Part shown: positions 43,918 through 52,580 of the stretch, piece by piece
How the letters are laid out: each line of letters starts with the position of its first letter
Numbering within the stretch: position 1 is the stretch's first letter
From: Cryomorphaceae bacterium 1068
GTDB lineage: Bacteria; Bacteroidota; Bacteroidia; Flavobacteriales_D; Cryomorphaceae
Assembly: GCA_027214385.1 (NCBI GenBank)
Contig: JAPVXR010000002.1
Span: 372,001 to 436,000, forward strand
DNA: 64,000 bases
Direction of reading: 5' to 3'
Translations under genes and position numbers: made by a program
Notes under the pieces: generated by a model
What the model was told of the DNA's origin: nothing
Seen by the model: only the letters and a program-made list of their open reading frames with translations
The model's database searches: none

Positions 43918-46900
43918 ATGAGTAAGAATTATTTTTTATTGACGCTGTTTATAGTGTCTTCAATTTATCTATCAGCTCAACAAACTCAAGTTGTTGAGTT
44001 GAATTGGCAAACAGTCCCCGCCACCTTTGAAAGTGATGAAGGGCCTGTAGTCGTTCCCACGTTTGACGGTGCCTTGCACATTCTTAGTTACGGATACACT
44101 CCGAGAGCTCTGGTGAAAATTCCATTGAATAAAGGTCAACGTGTCACTTCGGTTTCTGTTAATCCTTTGGCAACGAAACAAAATTTCAAGTTTGACCGAA
44201 ATTTAGTTTCAAATACAGATAGGGAAGACAATCTGATTTGGGTTGTAAAAGATGAAAGGGGAATTCCTCAATTAATGGTTGAATATCTTCCATTTAGTCA
44301 AGCTGACGGTGCTCCGATTGAAAAATTTGAAATACGTTACGTCACCGCTCAGGATTTTGGGCGACCAAAAACCAATGACTACGCCGACAATAGTGTGATG
44401 GCCACCGGTGACTGGTACAAGATTGGCGTTGTCGAAGATGGAGTGTACAAACTGACACTGGGCGAACTTGAAGCATTGGGAATTGAAACGGATGTTTTGA
44501 ATCCGCAGGCTCTGAATATTTTTGGTAACGGATATGGTCAGCTGCCTTATGATAATAGCGTTGAAAGACCTGATGATCTTTTACAAAACGCCATTTACAT
44601 CGAAGGGGAAGCCGACGAGTTATTTGATGAGGAAGACTATATTCTCTTTTATGCGAAGGGACCTCATAAATGGAATTATGATTCCGAGTCTGGTCTTTTT
44701 GATCATGAGAAGCATGAGTACAGCGATACTTCGTACTACTTCATAGGAATCAATACAGGCCTCCCACCAAAGCGAATCCAGAACCTTTCATCTTCGGGAA
44801 GTTCACCCACCGTAGAAATCAACTCTTTTAATGACTACGCTTTTCAAGAAGTAGATCGAGAGAATGTTTTGAAAAGCGGCAGAACCTGGTATGGAGAGAA
44901 GTTTGACGTTCAAACGGTCTACACATACAGTGGTGAGCGATTTACTTTTCCCAATCACATTGCAGATTCTCCCGTCACACTCAGAGCTTCTGTGATTTCT
45001 CGTAATACGGCGGGCTCTTCAACTTTTCAAATTGGTGTTAACGGTGAAACGCAGACTACGAGCATAAGCTCTGTAGGTACTGGAGTGGTATCGGCTTTTG
45101 CCAGAACACGTGATTTAACCCTCATCACTAGTACTCCATCTTCAGCCTTAAACATCAGTTTTGCCTATGATAAACGTGGTATTCCTTCGGCCTCGGGTTG
45201 GTTGGATTGGTTTAATGTCAACATTAGACGAGAGCTGACTATGGCGCGATCTCAAATGATATTTAGAGATGTTGAATCCGTGGGGCAGGGGCAGATCGGG
45301 CGATTTAATGTAGCCAATGCCAACTCTATACAAGAAATTTGGGAAGTGACAAGTCCTGCGGATATAAAACGAATACAATACAACAATACTGGAGGTGTGG
45401 CTACCTTCACCTTGACAACTGAGACGATAAGAGAATTCGTCGCCTTTACAGGCTCATCTTTTAAAGAGCCCGCAATTTTTGGACCCGTAGGAAATCAAAA
45501 TCTACATGCCCTTGGAGCCCAGGGAGGTATTGATATGGTCATCGTAAGTCCTTCATTTTTGGTGAGTCAGGCAGAACAACTTGCTGAAATTCATAGAAAT
45601 CATCCAGAAGATCCATTAAGTGTGGAAGTTGTGGCTTTGAATAGAGTTTACAATGAATTCTCCTCAGGAATGCGCGACGTTACGGCCATCAAATGGCTGA
45701 TGAAAATGCTCTATGATCGGACGGGAGGCAATGATGATTTGGCCCCGAAATATCTACTTTTATTTGGGGATGGGTCTTACGACAATATCAATTTCTCGGC
45801 CAATAATTCAAATTTGATTCCGACCTATCAATCAGAAAATTCATTGAGTCCGACCAGTTCTTTCGTTAGTGATGATTACTATGGCCTACTATCAGACGAT
45901 GACGGCGATGGGAATGCAGACTTAATGGATATCAGCGTAGGCCGTTTAGTGATAAAGAATTCAGCGGAAGCATCATCGGTAGTCAATAAAATAAGCCGGT
46001 ATATTGAAACCTCTTCTTCAGATTGTCTCACCTGCAATGACGCTAATAGCTCATTTGGTTCTTGGAGAAACATCATTGCCTTGGTAGCAGATGACGAGGA
46101 TTTGAACAATCACATGCAAAATTCACGAACAATTAGTTCACAGATTGAAGGATACACCAAGGTATTTAATCTTGAGAGAATATTTACGGATGCCTTTCAG
46201 CAAGTGGCGACTCCAGGGGGGGATAGATATCCTGATGTAAACGAGGCAATCGATAGGCGCGTGAGAAACGGAGCCTTTATCATTAATTACATTGGTCACG
46301 GTGGGGAAACAGGTTGGGCGCAAGAAAGAATATTGGATATACCCACTATTCTCGATTGGGATAACACCTATCAGATGCCGATCTTTATGACCGCGACATG
46401 CGAATTTACGAGATTTGATGATCCGATAAGAACTTCTGCGGGTGAGTATGTTCTCTTAAATGCCGGAGGTGGTGGTGTTGCGCTATTGACCACAACCCGC
46501 TTGGTATATGCAGGTCCGAATTTTCAGTTGAATACAGCCTTTTATGACGCATTATTTACTCGTCCCGAGGATGAAGTTGTAACGCGGTTGGGGGATGTTT
46601 ATCGAGATACCAAGAATATCTCAGCTTCAAGTTCTCCTAATCATAGAAACTTCAGTTTGATCGGTGATCCTGCGCTGCCAATGGCGATACCTAAATATGA
46701 TATTTTCGCTGCCAGTATTACCGATACGCTTGGAAACCCGGTAGATACTTTAAAAGCGCTCGGTGTGGCGCGGGTGGCTGGCACTGTCACTACAGCATCG
46801 GGTCAGGTCAATTCAAATTTCAACGGTTTGATTGAGGCTACGGTTTACGATCGAGTAAAGCAGCGTAATACTTTGAGTAATGACGGAGGCTCAGTTTTCA

Positions 46901-47772
46901 CCTACCCAACTCAAGAAGATGTTGTCTATAAAGGATTGGCTGAAGTCAATAATGGTCAGTTTGAATTTGACTTTGTTTTACCCAAGGATATTTCTTTTGC
47001 GGTTGATACAACTGCTAGGATAAGTTTTTACGCATACTCCCAGACAGAAGATGCAACAGGATTTGAGGACGGATTGAGTATAGGAGATCGAGATGAAAAT
47101 GCAGTGAATGATGGGCAGGGGCCTGAGATTGACCTATTCATGAATGATGAGAATTTCGTTTTTGGCGGGTATACGGATAACGAACCGATCCTTCTTGCCA
47201 AGATTTTTGACCCCAACGGAGTCAATACGGTAGGCACAGGGATAGGGCATGATATCAGCGCTGTTTTGGATGGAGATGTAGCCAACACCTTTATATTAAA
47301 CGATTACTATAGCTCAGATTTGAGTACTTATCAAAGAGGTTCCGTGAAGTTCCCATTTGACGAATTATCTCCCGGAAACCACTCGGTGGAACTAACCGTT
47401 TGGGATGTACATAACAATTCGAGTAAATCCAATATTGAATTTATCGTTGCCGAATCTGAAGGCCTGGCGATTGAGAGGGTGTTGAATTACCCCAATCCAT
47501 TCACTACACACACTGAATTTTATTTCGAACACAACCAGAGCACGGAATTTCTAAATGTTCTAATCGAAATCTATACTGTTACGGGAAAATTGGTAAAAAC
47601 CATTAATACTGTATCCAATACCGAAGGATTTCGTAACGTACCTATTCCTTGGGATGGTCGAGATGATTTTGGCGATCGTCTAGCTACAGGAACATACGTA
47701 TATAAGGTGTCAGTTAAGAACCCTTCAGGGGATAAAGACATGAAATTCGAAAAACTCGTAATTCTCAATTAG
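43918..47772 (+). CDS. porU: Type IX secretion system sortase PorU
   Basis: PorU is the outer-membrane C25 peptidase that removes the C-terminal sorting domain of T9SS cargo and attaches cargo to the surface. The 1,284-residue product has a signal peptide (MSKNYFLLTLFIVSSIYLSAQ), a long beta-rich N-terminal half, and a gingipain-type domain with catalytic His794 in NYIGHGGETGW and Cys828 in MTATCEFTRFD. It ends in its own sorting-like domain (VLNYPNPFTTHTEFYFEH...GTYVYKVSV...KLVILN). Start chosen at the signal peptide. It faces away from the PorP-like gene and is followed by porV. Confidence 0.95.
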   Translation: MSKNYFLLTLFIVSSIYLSAQQTQVVELNWQTVPATFESDEGPVVVPTFDGALHILSYGYTPRALVKIPLNKGQRVTSVSVNPLATKQNFKFDRNLVSNTDREDNLIWVVKDERGIPQLMVEYLPFSQADGAPIEKFEIRYVTAQDFGRPKTNDYADNSVMATGDWYKIGVVEDGVYKLTLGELEALGIETDVLNPQALNIFGNGYGQLPYDNSVERPDDLLQNAIYIEGEADELFDEEDYILFYAKGPHKWNYDSESGLFDHEKHEYSDTSYYFIGINTGLPPKRIQNLSSSGSSPTVEINSFNDYAFQEVDRENVLKSGRTWYGEKFDVQTVYTYSGERFTFPNHIADSPVTLRASVISRNTAGSSTFQIGVNGETQTTSISSVGTGVVSAFARTRDLTLITSTPSSALNISFAYDKRGIPSASGWLDWFNVNIRRELTMARSQMIFRDVESVGQGQIGRFNVANANSIQEIWEVTSPADIKRIQYNNTGGVATFTLTTETIREFVAFTGSSFKEPAIFGPVGNQNLHALGAQGGIDMVIVSPSFLVSQAEQLAEIHRNHPEDPLSVEVVALNRVYNEFSSGMRDVTAIKWLMKMLYDRTGGNDDLAPKYLLLFGDGSYDNINFSANNSNLIPTYQSENSLSPTSSFVSDDYYGLLSDDDGDGNADLMDISVGRLVIKNSAEASSVVNKISRYIETSSSDCLTCNDANSSFGSWRNIIALVADDEDLNNHMQNSRTISSQIEGYTKVFNLERIFTDAFQQVATPGGDRYPDVNEAIDRRVRNGAFIINYIGHGGETGWAQERILDIPTILDWDNTYQMPIFMTATCEFTRFDDPIRTSAGEYVLLNAGGGGVALLTTTRLVYAGPNFQLNTAFYDALFTRPEDEVVTRLGDVYRDTKNISASSSPNHRNFSLIGDPALPMAIPKYDIFAASITDTLGNPVDTLKALGVARVAGTVTTASGQVNSNFNGLIEATVYDRVKQRNTLSNDGGSVFTYPTQEDVVYKGLAEVNNGQFEFDFVLPKDISFAVDTTARISFYAYSQTEDATGFEDGLSIGDRDENAVNDGQGPEIDLFMNDENFVFGGYTDNEPILLAKIFDPNGVNTVGTGIGHDISAVLDGDVANTFILNDYYSSDLSTYQRGSVKFPFDELSPGNHSVELTVWDVHNNSSKSNIEFIVAESEGLAIERVLNYPNPFTTHTEFYFEHNQSTEFLNVLIEIYTVTGKLVKTINTVSNTEGFRNVPIPWDGRDDFGDRLATGTYVYKVSVKNPSGDKDMKFEKLVILN

Positions 47773-47795
47773 TTCGATTGAGCTACTCATTTAAC

Positions 47796-47803
47796 TATAT
47801 TTG
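47796..47803 (+). promoter_or_regulatory. -7 element of porV
   Basis: TATATTTG is an exact TANNTTTG match 20 bases before the ATG. A TTG at 47778-47780 is only 15 nt upstream, shorter than usual. porV may thus have its own transcript besides read-through from porU. Confidence 0.55.
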
Positions 47804-47823
47804 CATCCGCAAGATTTTTGCAC

Positions 47824-49104
47824 ATGAAAAATAAGATTCTTCTTTTTGTAATAACAGGCCTAACGGTTCTATCAGTAAAGGCCCAAAATCCGGTAGATTG
47901 TGCCGGAGCTGTAAACGGAAGTAATTGCGATGAACTGCGCGCCATTACTACAGCCGTTCCTTTTCTGCTTATTGGTCCCGATTCAAGAAGTGGAGCAATG
48001 GGAGAAGTAGGAGTTGCAATATCTTCTGATGCAAACGCCCAGCACTGGAATGCTTCAAAATTGGCTTTCGCTGAAGAAGAAATGGAGTTTTCTCTTTCTT
48101 ATAGTCCTTGGCTTAGACAACTTGTAGATGACATGAACTTAGCTTATCTCTCTGGGTACAAGAAAATCAGCAAGACTTCAGCAATTGGCGGAAGTCTTCG
48201 ATACTTTACCTTAGGTGATATCATATTTACTGATCAAAATGGTACTGAAATCAGACCATTTCGACCAGCTGAATTTGCTTTGGATGTGAGCTATTCACTC
48301 CAGCTTTCGAGTAAATTCTCAGGTGGTATTACCGCCCGTTGGATTAACTCAAATTTGACAGGTGGTGTAAATGTCGGTGGTGCAGATTCAAAAGCTGCCA
48401 ATGCATTTGCTGTAGATCTTTCAGGATACTACAAAGACGATGATATTTCTCTTGGGGATAAAGATGCTGCCTTGGCCTTCGGTATCGCTATTTCGAATAT
48501 CGGTAATAAGATTTCATACACCAACACCGCTCAAAGAGATTTCCTTCCGATGAACTTGAGGTTGGGTGGTGCATTTACAATTGATCTCGATCAATTCAAT
48601 TCAATCACGTTTGCATATGATGCGAATAAATTGCTTGTACCATCACCAGCCCTATACGATCAAAATGATCCTACCAAGATAATCGCGGGAAGAGATCCTG
48701 ATGTGGGTGTTGCTGAAGCAATTTTTGGCTCGTTTAGCGATGCTCCCGGTCGTCCGATTCGAGACGAAGACGGAGCTGTAGTATTGAATGATGAAGGATT
48801 AGCAGAAATAGAAAGCGGAAGTGTTTTTCAAGAAGAATTGAGAGAAATCAACCACTCTATAGGTTTTGAGTATTGGTATGCGAATCAATTCGCCGTTCGT
48901 GGGGGGTACTTTTATGAGCATCCTACTAAAGGTAACCGCCAGTACTTCACCATCGGAGCAGGTTTCCGTTACAATGTATTCGGTCTTGACCTTTCTTACC
49001 TGATTCCGACAGAACAAAGGAATCCATTGGCAAACACCTTACGCTTTACGCTGCGCGTGGCCTTTGACAGCTCAGGGCCCGCTCCCGCAGATACTACCAA
49101 CTAA
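47824..49104 (+). CDS. porV: Type IX secretion outer-membrane protein PorV
   Basis: The 426-residue beta-barrel protein has a signal peptide (MKNKILLFVITGLTVLSVKAQ) and the PorV core block TTAVPFLLIGPDSRSGAMGEVGVAISSDANAQHWNASKLAF. It ends with the barrel segment QFAVRGGYFYEHPTKGNRQYFTIGAGFRYN and NPLANTLRFTLRV. PorV binds the sorting domain of cargo as it leaves the SprA translocon and hands it to PorU. It directly follows porU, the usual order in Bacteroidota. The ATG is preferred to a TTG two codons earlier. Confidence 0.94.
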   Translation: MKNKILLFVITGLTVLSVKAQNPVDCAGAVNGSNCDELRAITTAVPFLLIGPDSRSGAMGEVGVAISSDANAQHWNASKLAFAEEEMEFSLSYSPWLRQLVDDMNLAYLSGYKKISKTSAIGGSLRYFTLGDIIFTDQNGTEIRPFRPAEFALDVSYSLQLSSKFSGGITARWINSNLTGGVNVGGADSKAANAFAVDLSGYYKDDDISLGDKDAALAFGIAISNIGNKISYTNTAQRDFLPMNLRLGGAFTIDLDQFNSITFAYDANKLLVPSPALYDQNDPTKIIAGRDPDVGVAEAIFGSFSDAPGRPIRDEDGAVVLNDEGLAEIESGSVFQEELREINHSIGFEYWYANQFAVRGGYFYEHPTKGNRQYFTIGAGFRYNVFGLDLSYLIPTEQRNPLANTLRFTLRVAFDSSGPAPADTTN

Positions 49105-49107
49105 TTC

Positions 49108-49587
49108 ATGAAAATTAGAGTCGGTTTCGGATACGACGTCCATCAATTGGTGGAAGGACATCCTTTCGTTCTGGGTGGTATCAAGATTGACTATTCCAAG
49201 GGTGCTTACGGGCATTCAGACGCCGATGTACTACTCCATGTTATTTGCGATGCGCTTCTTGGAGCCGCAAATTTGAGAGATATCGGATTTAACTTTCCCG
49301 ATACAGATCCTAAATACAAAGGAATAGATAGCAAAATTCTTCTCCGCGAGAGCTACCGTTTGGTAAAGGAAAAAGGATACATGCTCTCCAATATCGATTG
49401 CACGATTTGCCTTCAACAGCCTAAGATTAATCCTTTTATTCCTGAAATGAAAGAGGGAATTGCAGAATTACTTGAGATCGATATCGATGACATTTCCATA
49501 AAAGCTACCACCACCGAAAAACTTGGTTTTGTAGGTAGAGAAGAAGGAATAAGTGCTTATTGCACTTGCCTGATTCAATCGGTTTAA
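49108..49587 (+). CDS. ispF: 2-C-methyl-D-erythritol 2,4-cyclodiphosphate synthase
   Basis: IspF performs the cyclising step of the non-mevalonate isoprenoid pathway. The 159-residue product has the zinc site Asp10 and His12 (GYDVHQL) and His44 (GHSDADVLLH), then GAANLRDIGFNFPDTDP and the C-terminal TTTEKLGFVGREEGI. It starts three bases after porV and probably shares its transcript. Isoprenoids made here also feed the GGGP synthase at the left edge. Confidence 0.97.
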   Translation: MKIRVGFGYDVHQLVEGHPFVLGGIKIDYSKGAYGHSDADVLLHVICDALLGAANLRDIGFNFPDTDPKYKGIDSKILLRESYRLVKEKGYMLSNIDCTICLQQPKINPFIPEMKEGIAELLEIDIDDISIKATTTEKLGFVGREEGISAYCTCLIQSV

Positions 49588-49612
49588 GCTTTCTTTCCTA
49601 CTTTCGGAATCC

Positions 49613-50110
49613 ATGGAGAACAAAGAAATTCACATTAGATACGAACGTTATGCATCTGCTGATGAACTCTCAGCCGATGATCGTTTACTTTTCAATCAAG
49701 CCATTGAAGCATCAAAAAGTGCTTATGCACCTTATAGTAAGTTCTCCGTTGGAGCAGCAGTTTTATTGGAAAACGGTGAGGTTGTCAAAGGAAGCAACCA
49801 AGAGAATATGGCCTACCCTAGTGGTCTATGCGCCGAACGGGTAGCCTTGTTTGCCGCGGCCTCAAACTTTCCCAATATTCCTTTTAAGGCCTTGGCTATT
49901 ATGGCTCAACCCATCTCTTCTGGCCAAGATACAGAAGTTACTCCCTGCGGATCGTGCAGACAGGTCATGCTCGAATACGAGCGTATCCTAAGTCAGGATA
50001 TTCGAATTATTACAGGAGCACCAAACGGACCCATTTCTATCATTGAAAATGCTCGTTCTCTTTTGCCTATGGCTTTTTTCGATGCAGGATTGGGAAAAGA
50101 TATTGGATAA
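49613..50110 (+). CDS. cdd: Cytidine deaminase
   Basis: This 165-residue zinc enzyme deaminates cytidine and deoxycytidine to uridine forms. The zinc ligands and catalytic Glu are Cys73 and Glu75 (CAE), Cys112 and Cys115 (PCGSC); AYAPYSKFSVGAAVLLENGEVVKGSNQENMAYPSG is cut here by short motifs KFSVGAA and NQENMAY, both substrate-binding. Length is that of the longer tetrameric type with an N-terminal lead. It follows ispF by 25 bases. Confidence 0.95.
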   Translation: MENKEIHIRYERYASADELSADDRLLFNQAIEASKSAYAPYSKFSVGAAVLLENGEVVKGSNQENMAYPSGLCAERVALFAAASNFPNIPFKALAIMAQPISSGQDTEVTPCGSCRQVMLEYERILSQDIRIITGAPNGPISIIENARSLLPMAFFDAGLGKDIG

Positions 50111-50145
50111 AACCAAGACCCCTAAAAAGTCTAACTACTGAGTTG

Positions 50146-50153
50146 TATATTTG
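50146..50153 (+). promoter_or_regulatory. -7 element of pdhA
   Basis: TATATTTG, an exact TANNTTTG match, ends 21 bases before the pdhA ATG. No clear -33 TTG at 17-20 nt. It supports the ATG at 50175 over an upstream in-frame codon. Confidence 0.55.
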
Positions 50154-50174
50154 TCGCCTTTAAGTCAAATTAGA

Positions 50175-51224
50175 ATGGCAACAAAAACAAACGGAACTAC
50201 CAAGAAAGCCCCTGCGAAGAAGACTGCGGCAAAAAAGACAGGATTTTCGAAAGATACCTATTTGAAGTGGTACGAGAGTATACTGATGATGCGTCGATTC
50301 GAAGAAAAGTGCGGTCATCTTTATGTGCAGCAAAAATTTGGAGGATTCTGTCACCTTTACATCGGACAAGAAGCCGTTCTTGCGGGAATGGTCTCAGCTA
50401 TGGATAAGGATGACAGAGTGATCACTGCCTACAGGGACCACGCTCACCCCATTGCATTGGGGACTGACCCTAAATACGTTATGGCCGAGCTTTATGGAAA
50501 AACCACAGGTCTTAGTAAAGGTAAAGGAGGTTCTATGCACATGTTCGACAAGGAGAGACACCTTTTCGGTGGACATGGTATCGTTGGTGCACAGATCGCT
50601 TTGGGAGCTGGGATAGCTTTCGCTGATCAATATTTAGGGAAAAAGCAGGTTACCTATTGTTTTATGGGGGACGGAGCTGTTCGCCAAGGAATTCTTCACG
50701 AGACATTCAACATGGCAATGACGTGGAAGATTCCTGTTGTATTCGTGATAGAGAACAACAATTACGCAATGGGTACTTCTGTAGAAAGAACGTCCAACGT
50801 AACCAACCTTAGCGAGCTCGGAGAATCTTACGACATGCCTGCACTATCTGTTGATGGTATGAGCTGTGAGGCTGTCCATGAGGCGTTTGCTGCGGCAGCT
50901 GAGCATTCGAGAAAAGGTGACGGTCCTTTCCTTCTGGAAATGAGAACGTATCGCTACAAAGGGCATTCAATGTCTGATCCTCAGAAGTACAGAACCAAGG
51001 AAGAAGTTGAAGAATATAAAGGTCGCGATCCATTAACCATTGTAAAAGAGGTTATTCGAAAGAAAAAGTGGATGACTGACGCGCAATTGGCTGACCTTGA
51101 TAAAAAGACAAAAGCAGAAGTTGAAGAATGTGTGAAGTTTGCTGAGGAATCTCCGGACCCAAAGCCGGAAGAGCTTTACGAGGATGTTTATATTCAGGAT
51201 GATTACCCTTACGTAAAAGAATAA
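50175..51224 (+). CDS. pdhA: Pyruvate dehydrogenase E1 component, alpha subunit
   Basis: The 349-residue subunit binds thiamine diphosphate and decarboxylates pyruvate. It shows the N-terminal helix YLKWYESILMMRRFEEKCGHLY, YIGQEAV, AYRDHAHPIALG, the TPP/Mg motif GDGAVRQG through ENNNYAMGTS, and the regulatory-loop-like TYRYKGHSMSDPQKYR. An unusual Lys/Ala-rich N-terminal arm (residues 3-21, KKAPAKKTAAKK) precedes the fold. The E1-beta gene is not adjacent; the E2 gene follows nine bases later. Confidence 0.94.
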   Translation: MATKTNGTTKKAPAKKTAAKKTGFSKDTYLKWYESILMMRRFEEKCGHLYVQQKFGGFCHLYIGQEAVLAGMVSAMDKDDRVITAYRDHAHPIALGTDPKYVMAELYGKTTGLSKGKGGSMHMFDKERHLFGGHGIVGAQIALGAGIAFADQYLGKKQVTYCFMGDGAVRQGILHETFNMAMTWKIPVVFVIENNNYAMGTSVERTSNVTNLSELGESYDMPALSVDGMSCEAVHEAFAAAAEHSRKGDGPFLLEMRTYRYKGHSMSDPQKYRTKEEVEEYKGRDPLTIVKEVIRKKKWMTDAQLADLDKKTKAEVEECVKFAEESPDPKPEELYEDVYIQDDYPYVKE

Positions 51225-51233
51225 CAAAATATT

Positions 51234-52511
51234 ATGGCTGAAATAGTACGCATGCCGAAGCTCAGCGACACCATGGAAGAAGGTGTTGTAGCAGAATGGC
51301 ACAAGAAGGTGGGTGATGAAGTAAAGACAGGTGATGTCTTGGCCGAGATTGAAACCGATAAGGCCACCATGGAATTTGAATCATTTCAGGACGGTGTGTT
51401 ATTGCATATTGGTGTGGAAACGGGCGATGCTGCTCCCGTAGATTCTATCCTGGCAGTGCTTGGAGAGAAAGGAGAAAACATCGATGACCTTTTGAAAGAA
51501 GCTTCAGAGAATGGTGCAGAAAAGTCTGACTCCGATTCCAAAGAAGAAGAATCAAAAGAAGAGGATAAGCCCGAACCCAAAGCAGAAGATAAGTCCGAAG
51601 CGAAGGAGGAAAAACCAGAGGAGAGAGCACCTGCTGCCACCTCAAATGCCGACGGAAGAATCAAAGCGTCTCCACTGGCGCGTAGCATGGCGGATGAGAA
51701 AGGAATAGATCTCAGTGCTGTGAGTGGCACAGGAGATGGGGGGAGAATTGTAAAGCGCGATATCGAAGATTACACACCTTCAGCTGCTAAGGCTTCTTCA
51801 AGCTCTGTCGCCGCTACAGGCCAAGAGAGCTACAGCGAGGAGAAAGTCTCTCAAATGCGCAAGGCCATCGCTCGAAGACTTTCCGAGAGCAAATTTGGCG
51901 CTCCGCATTTCTATCTTACCATGGAGATCGACATGGAAAATGCCATGGCTTCTCGTAAGGCAATCAATGCAGCTATCGAGCCTGCAAAGATTTCTTTCAA
52001 TGATATGGTGATCAAAGCATCTGCGGCAGCCTTGAAGAAAAACCCTAAGGTGAATGCATCTTGGTTGGGAGATAAGATTCGATATAACGATCATGTGCAC
52101 GTAGGTGTCGCAGTGGCTGTAGACGAAGGTCTCTTGGTTCCCGTAATCAAGTTTGCTGACTCGAAGCCAATGGCGGCGATCAACGAAGAAGTGAAAGAGA
52201 TGGCCGGTAAAGCCAGAAACAAAAAGCTTCAGCCAAGCGAGATGGAAGGCAACACTTTTACCATCTCAAACTTAGGGATGTTTGGTATCGAAGAGTTTAC
52301 AGCGATCATCAATCCACCTGATGCTTGCATTATGGCTGTAGGGACGATTGTAGAAAAGCCCGTTGTTAAGAACGGTCAGATTGTAGTGGGCCATACCATG
52401 AAAGTGACGCTCTCTTGCGATCACCGTGTGGTTGATGGAGCGGTAGGCTCAGCATTCTTGCAAACGTTCAAGAAATATATGGAAAACCCCGTTTTGATGT
52501 TGGCAGAATAA
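51234..52511 (+). CDS. Dihydrolipoamide acetyltransferase (pyruvate dehydrogenase E2)
   Basis: The 425-residue E2 passes the acetyl group to CoA and forms the core of the complex. Order of domains: a single lipoyl domain with Lys43 in ETDKATMEF, an acidic Glu/Lys/Pro linker (about 95-140), the peripheral-subunit-binding domain (KASPLARSMADEKGIDLSAV, about 142-175), another short linker, and the catalytic domain with DHRVVDG, in which His397 is catalytic, at the C-terminus. It follows pdhA by nine bases and is closed by a terminator. Confidence 0.94.
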   Translation: MAEIVRMPKLSDTMEEGVVAEWHKKVGDEVKTGDVLAEIETDKATMEFESFQDGVLLHIGVETGDAAPVDSILAVLGEKGENIDDLLKEASENGAEKSDSDSKEEESKEEDKPEPKAEDKSEAKEEKPEERAPAATSNADGRIKASPLARSMADEKGIDLSAVSGTGDGGRIVKRDIEDYTPSAAKASSSSVAATGQESYSEEKVSQMRKAIARRLSESKFGAPHFYLTMEIDMENAMASRKAINAAIEPAKISFNDMVIKASAAALKKNPKVNASWLGDKIRYNDHVHVGVAVAVDEGLLVPVIKFADSKPMAAINEEVKEMAGKARNKKLQPSEMEGNTFTISNLGMFGIEEFTAIINPPDACIMAVGTIVEKPVVKNGQIVVGHTMKVTLSCDHRVVDGAVGSAFLQTFKKYMENPVLMLAE

Positions 52512-52537
52512 GTCAAATCAAATCAGATATTTTTGAG

Positions 52538-52563
52538 AAAGCCCCGCCAATTTGGTGGGGCTT
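52538..52563 (+). terminator. Terminator of the pdh unit
   Basis: AAGCCCCGCC pairs with GGTGGGGCTT with one G-T wobble and a five-base AATTT loop. The downstream tract (CCTATTTTTA) is a weak T run, and it also contains a -7-like TATTTTTA (52566-52573) for recG. Confidence 0.7.
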
Positions 52564-52580
52564 CCTATTTTTACACTCGA

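Noticed and set aside
45890-45935. DDDGDGNAD calcium-binding or dockerin-like motif in PorU
   Set aside because: A single Asp-rich loop in the C25 domain is common in PorU; no repeated dockerin pattern.
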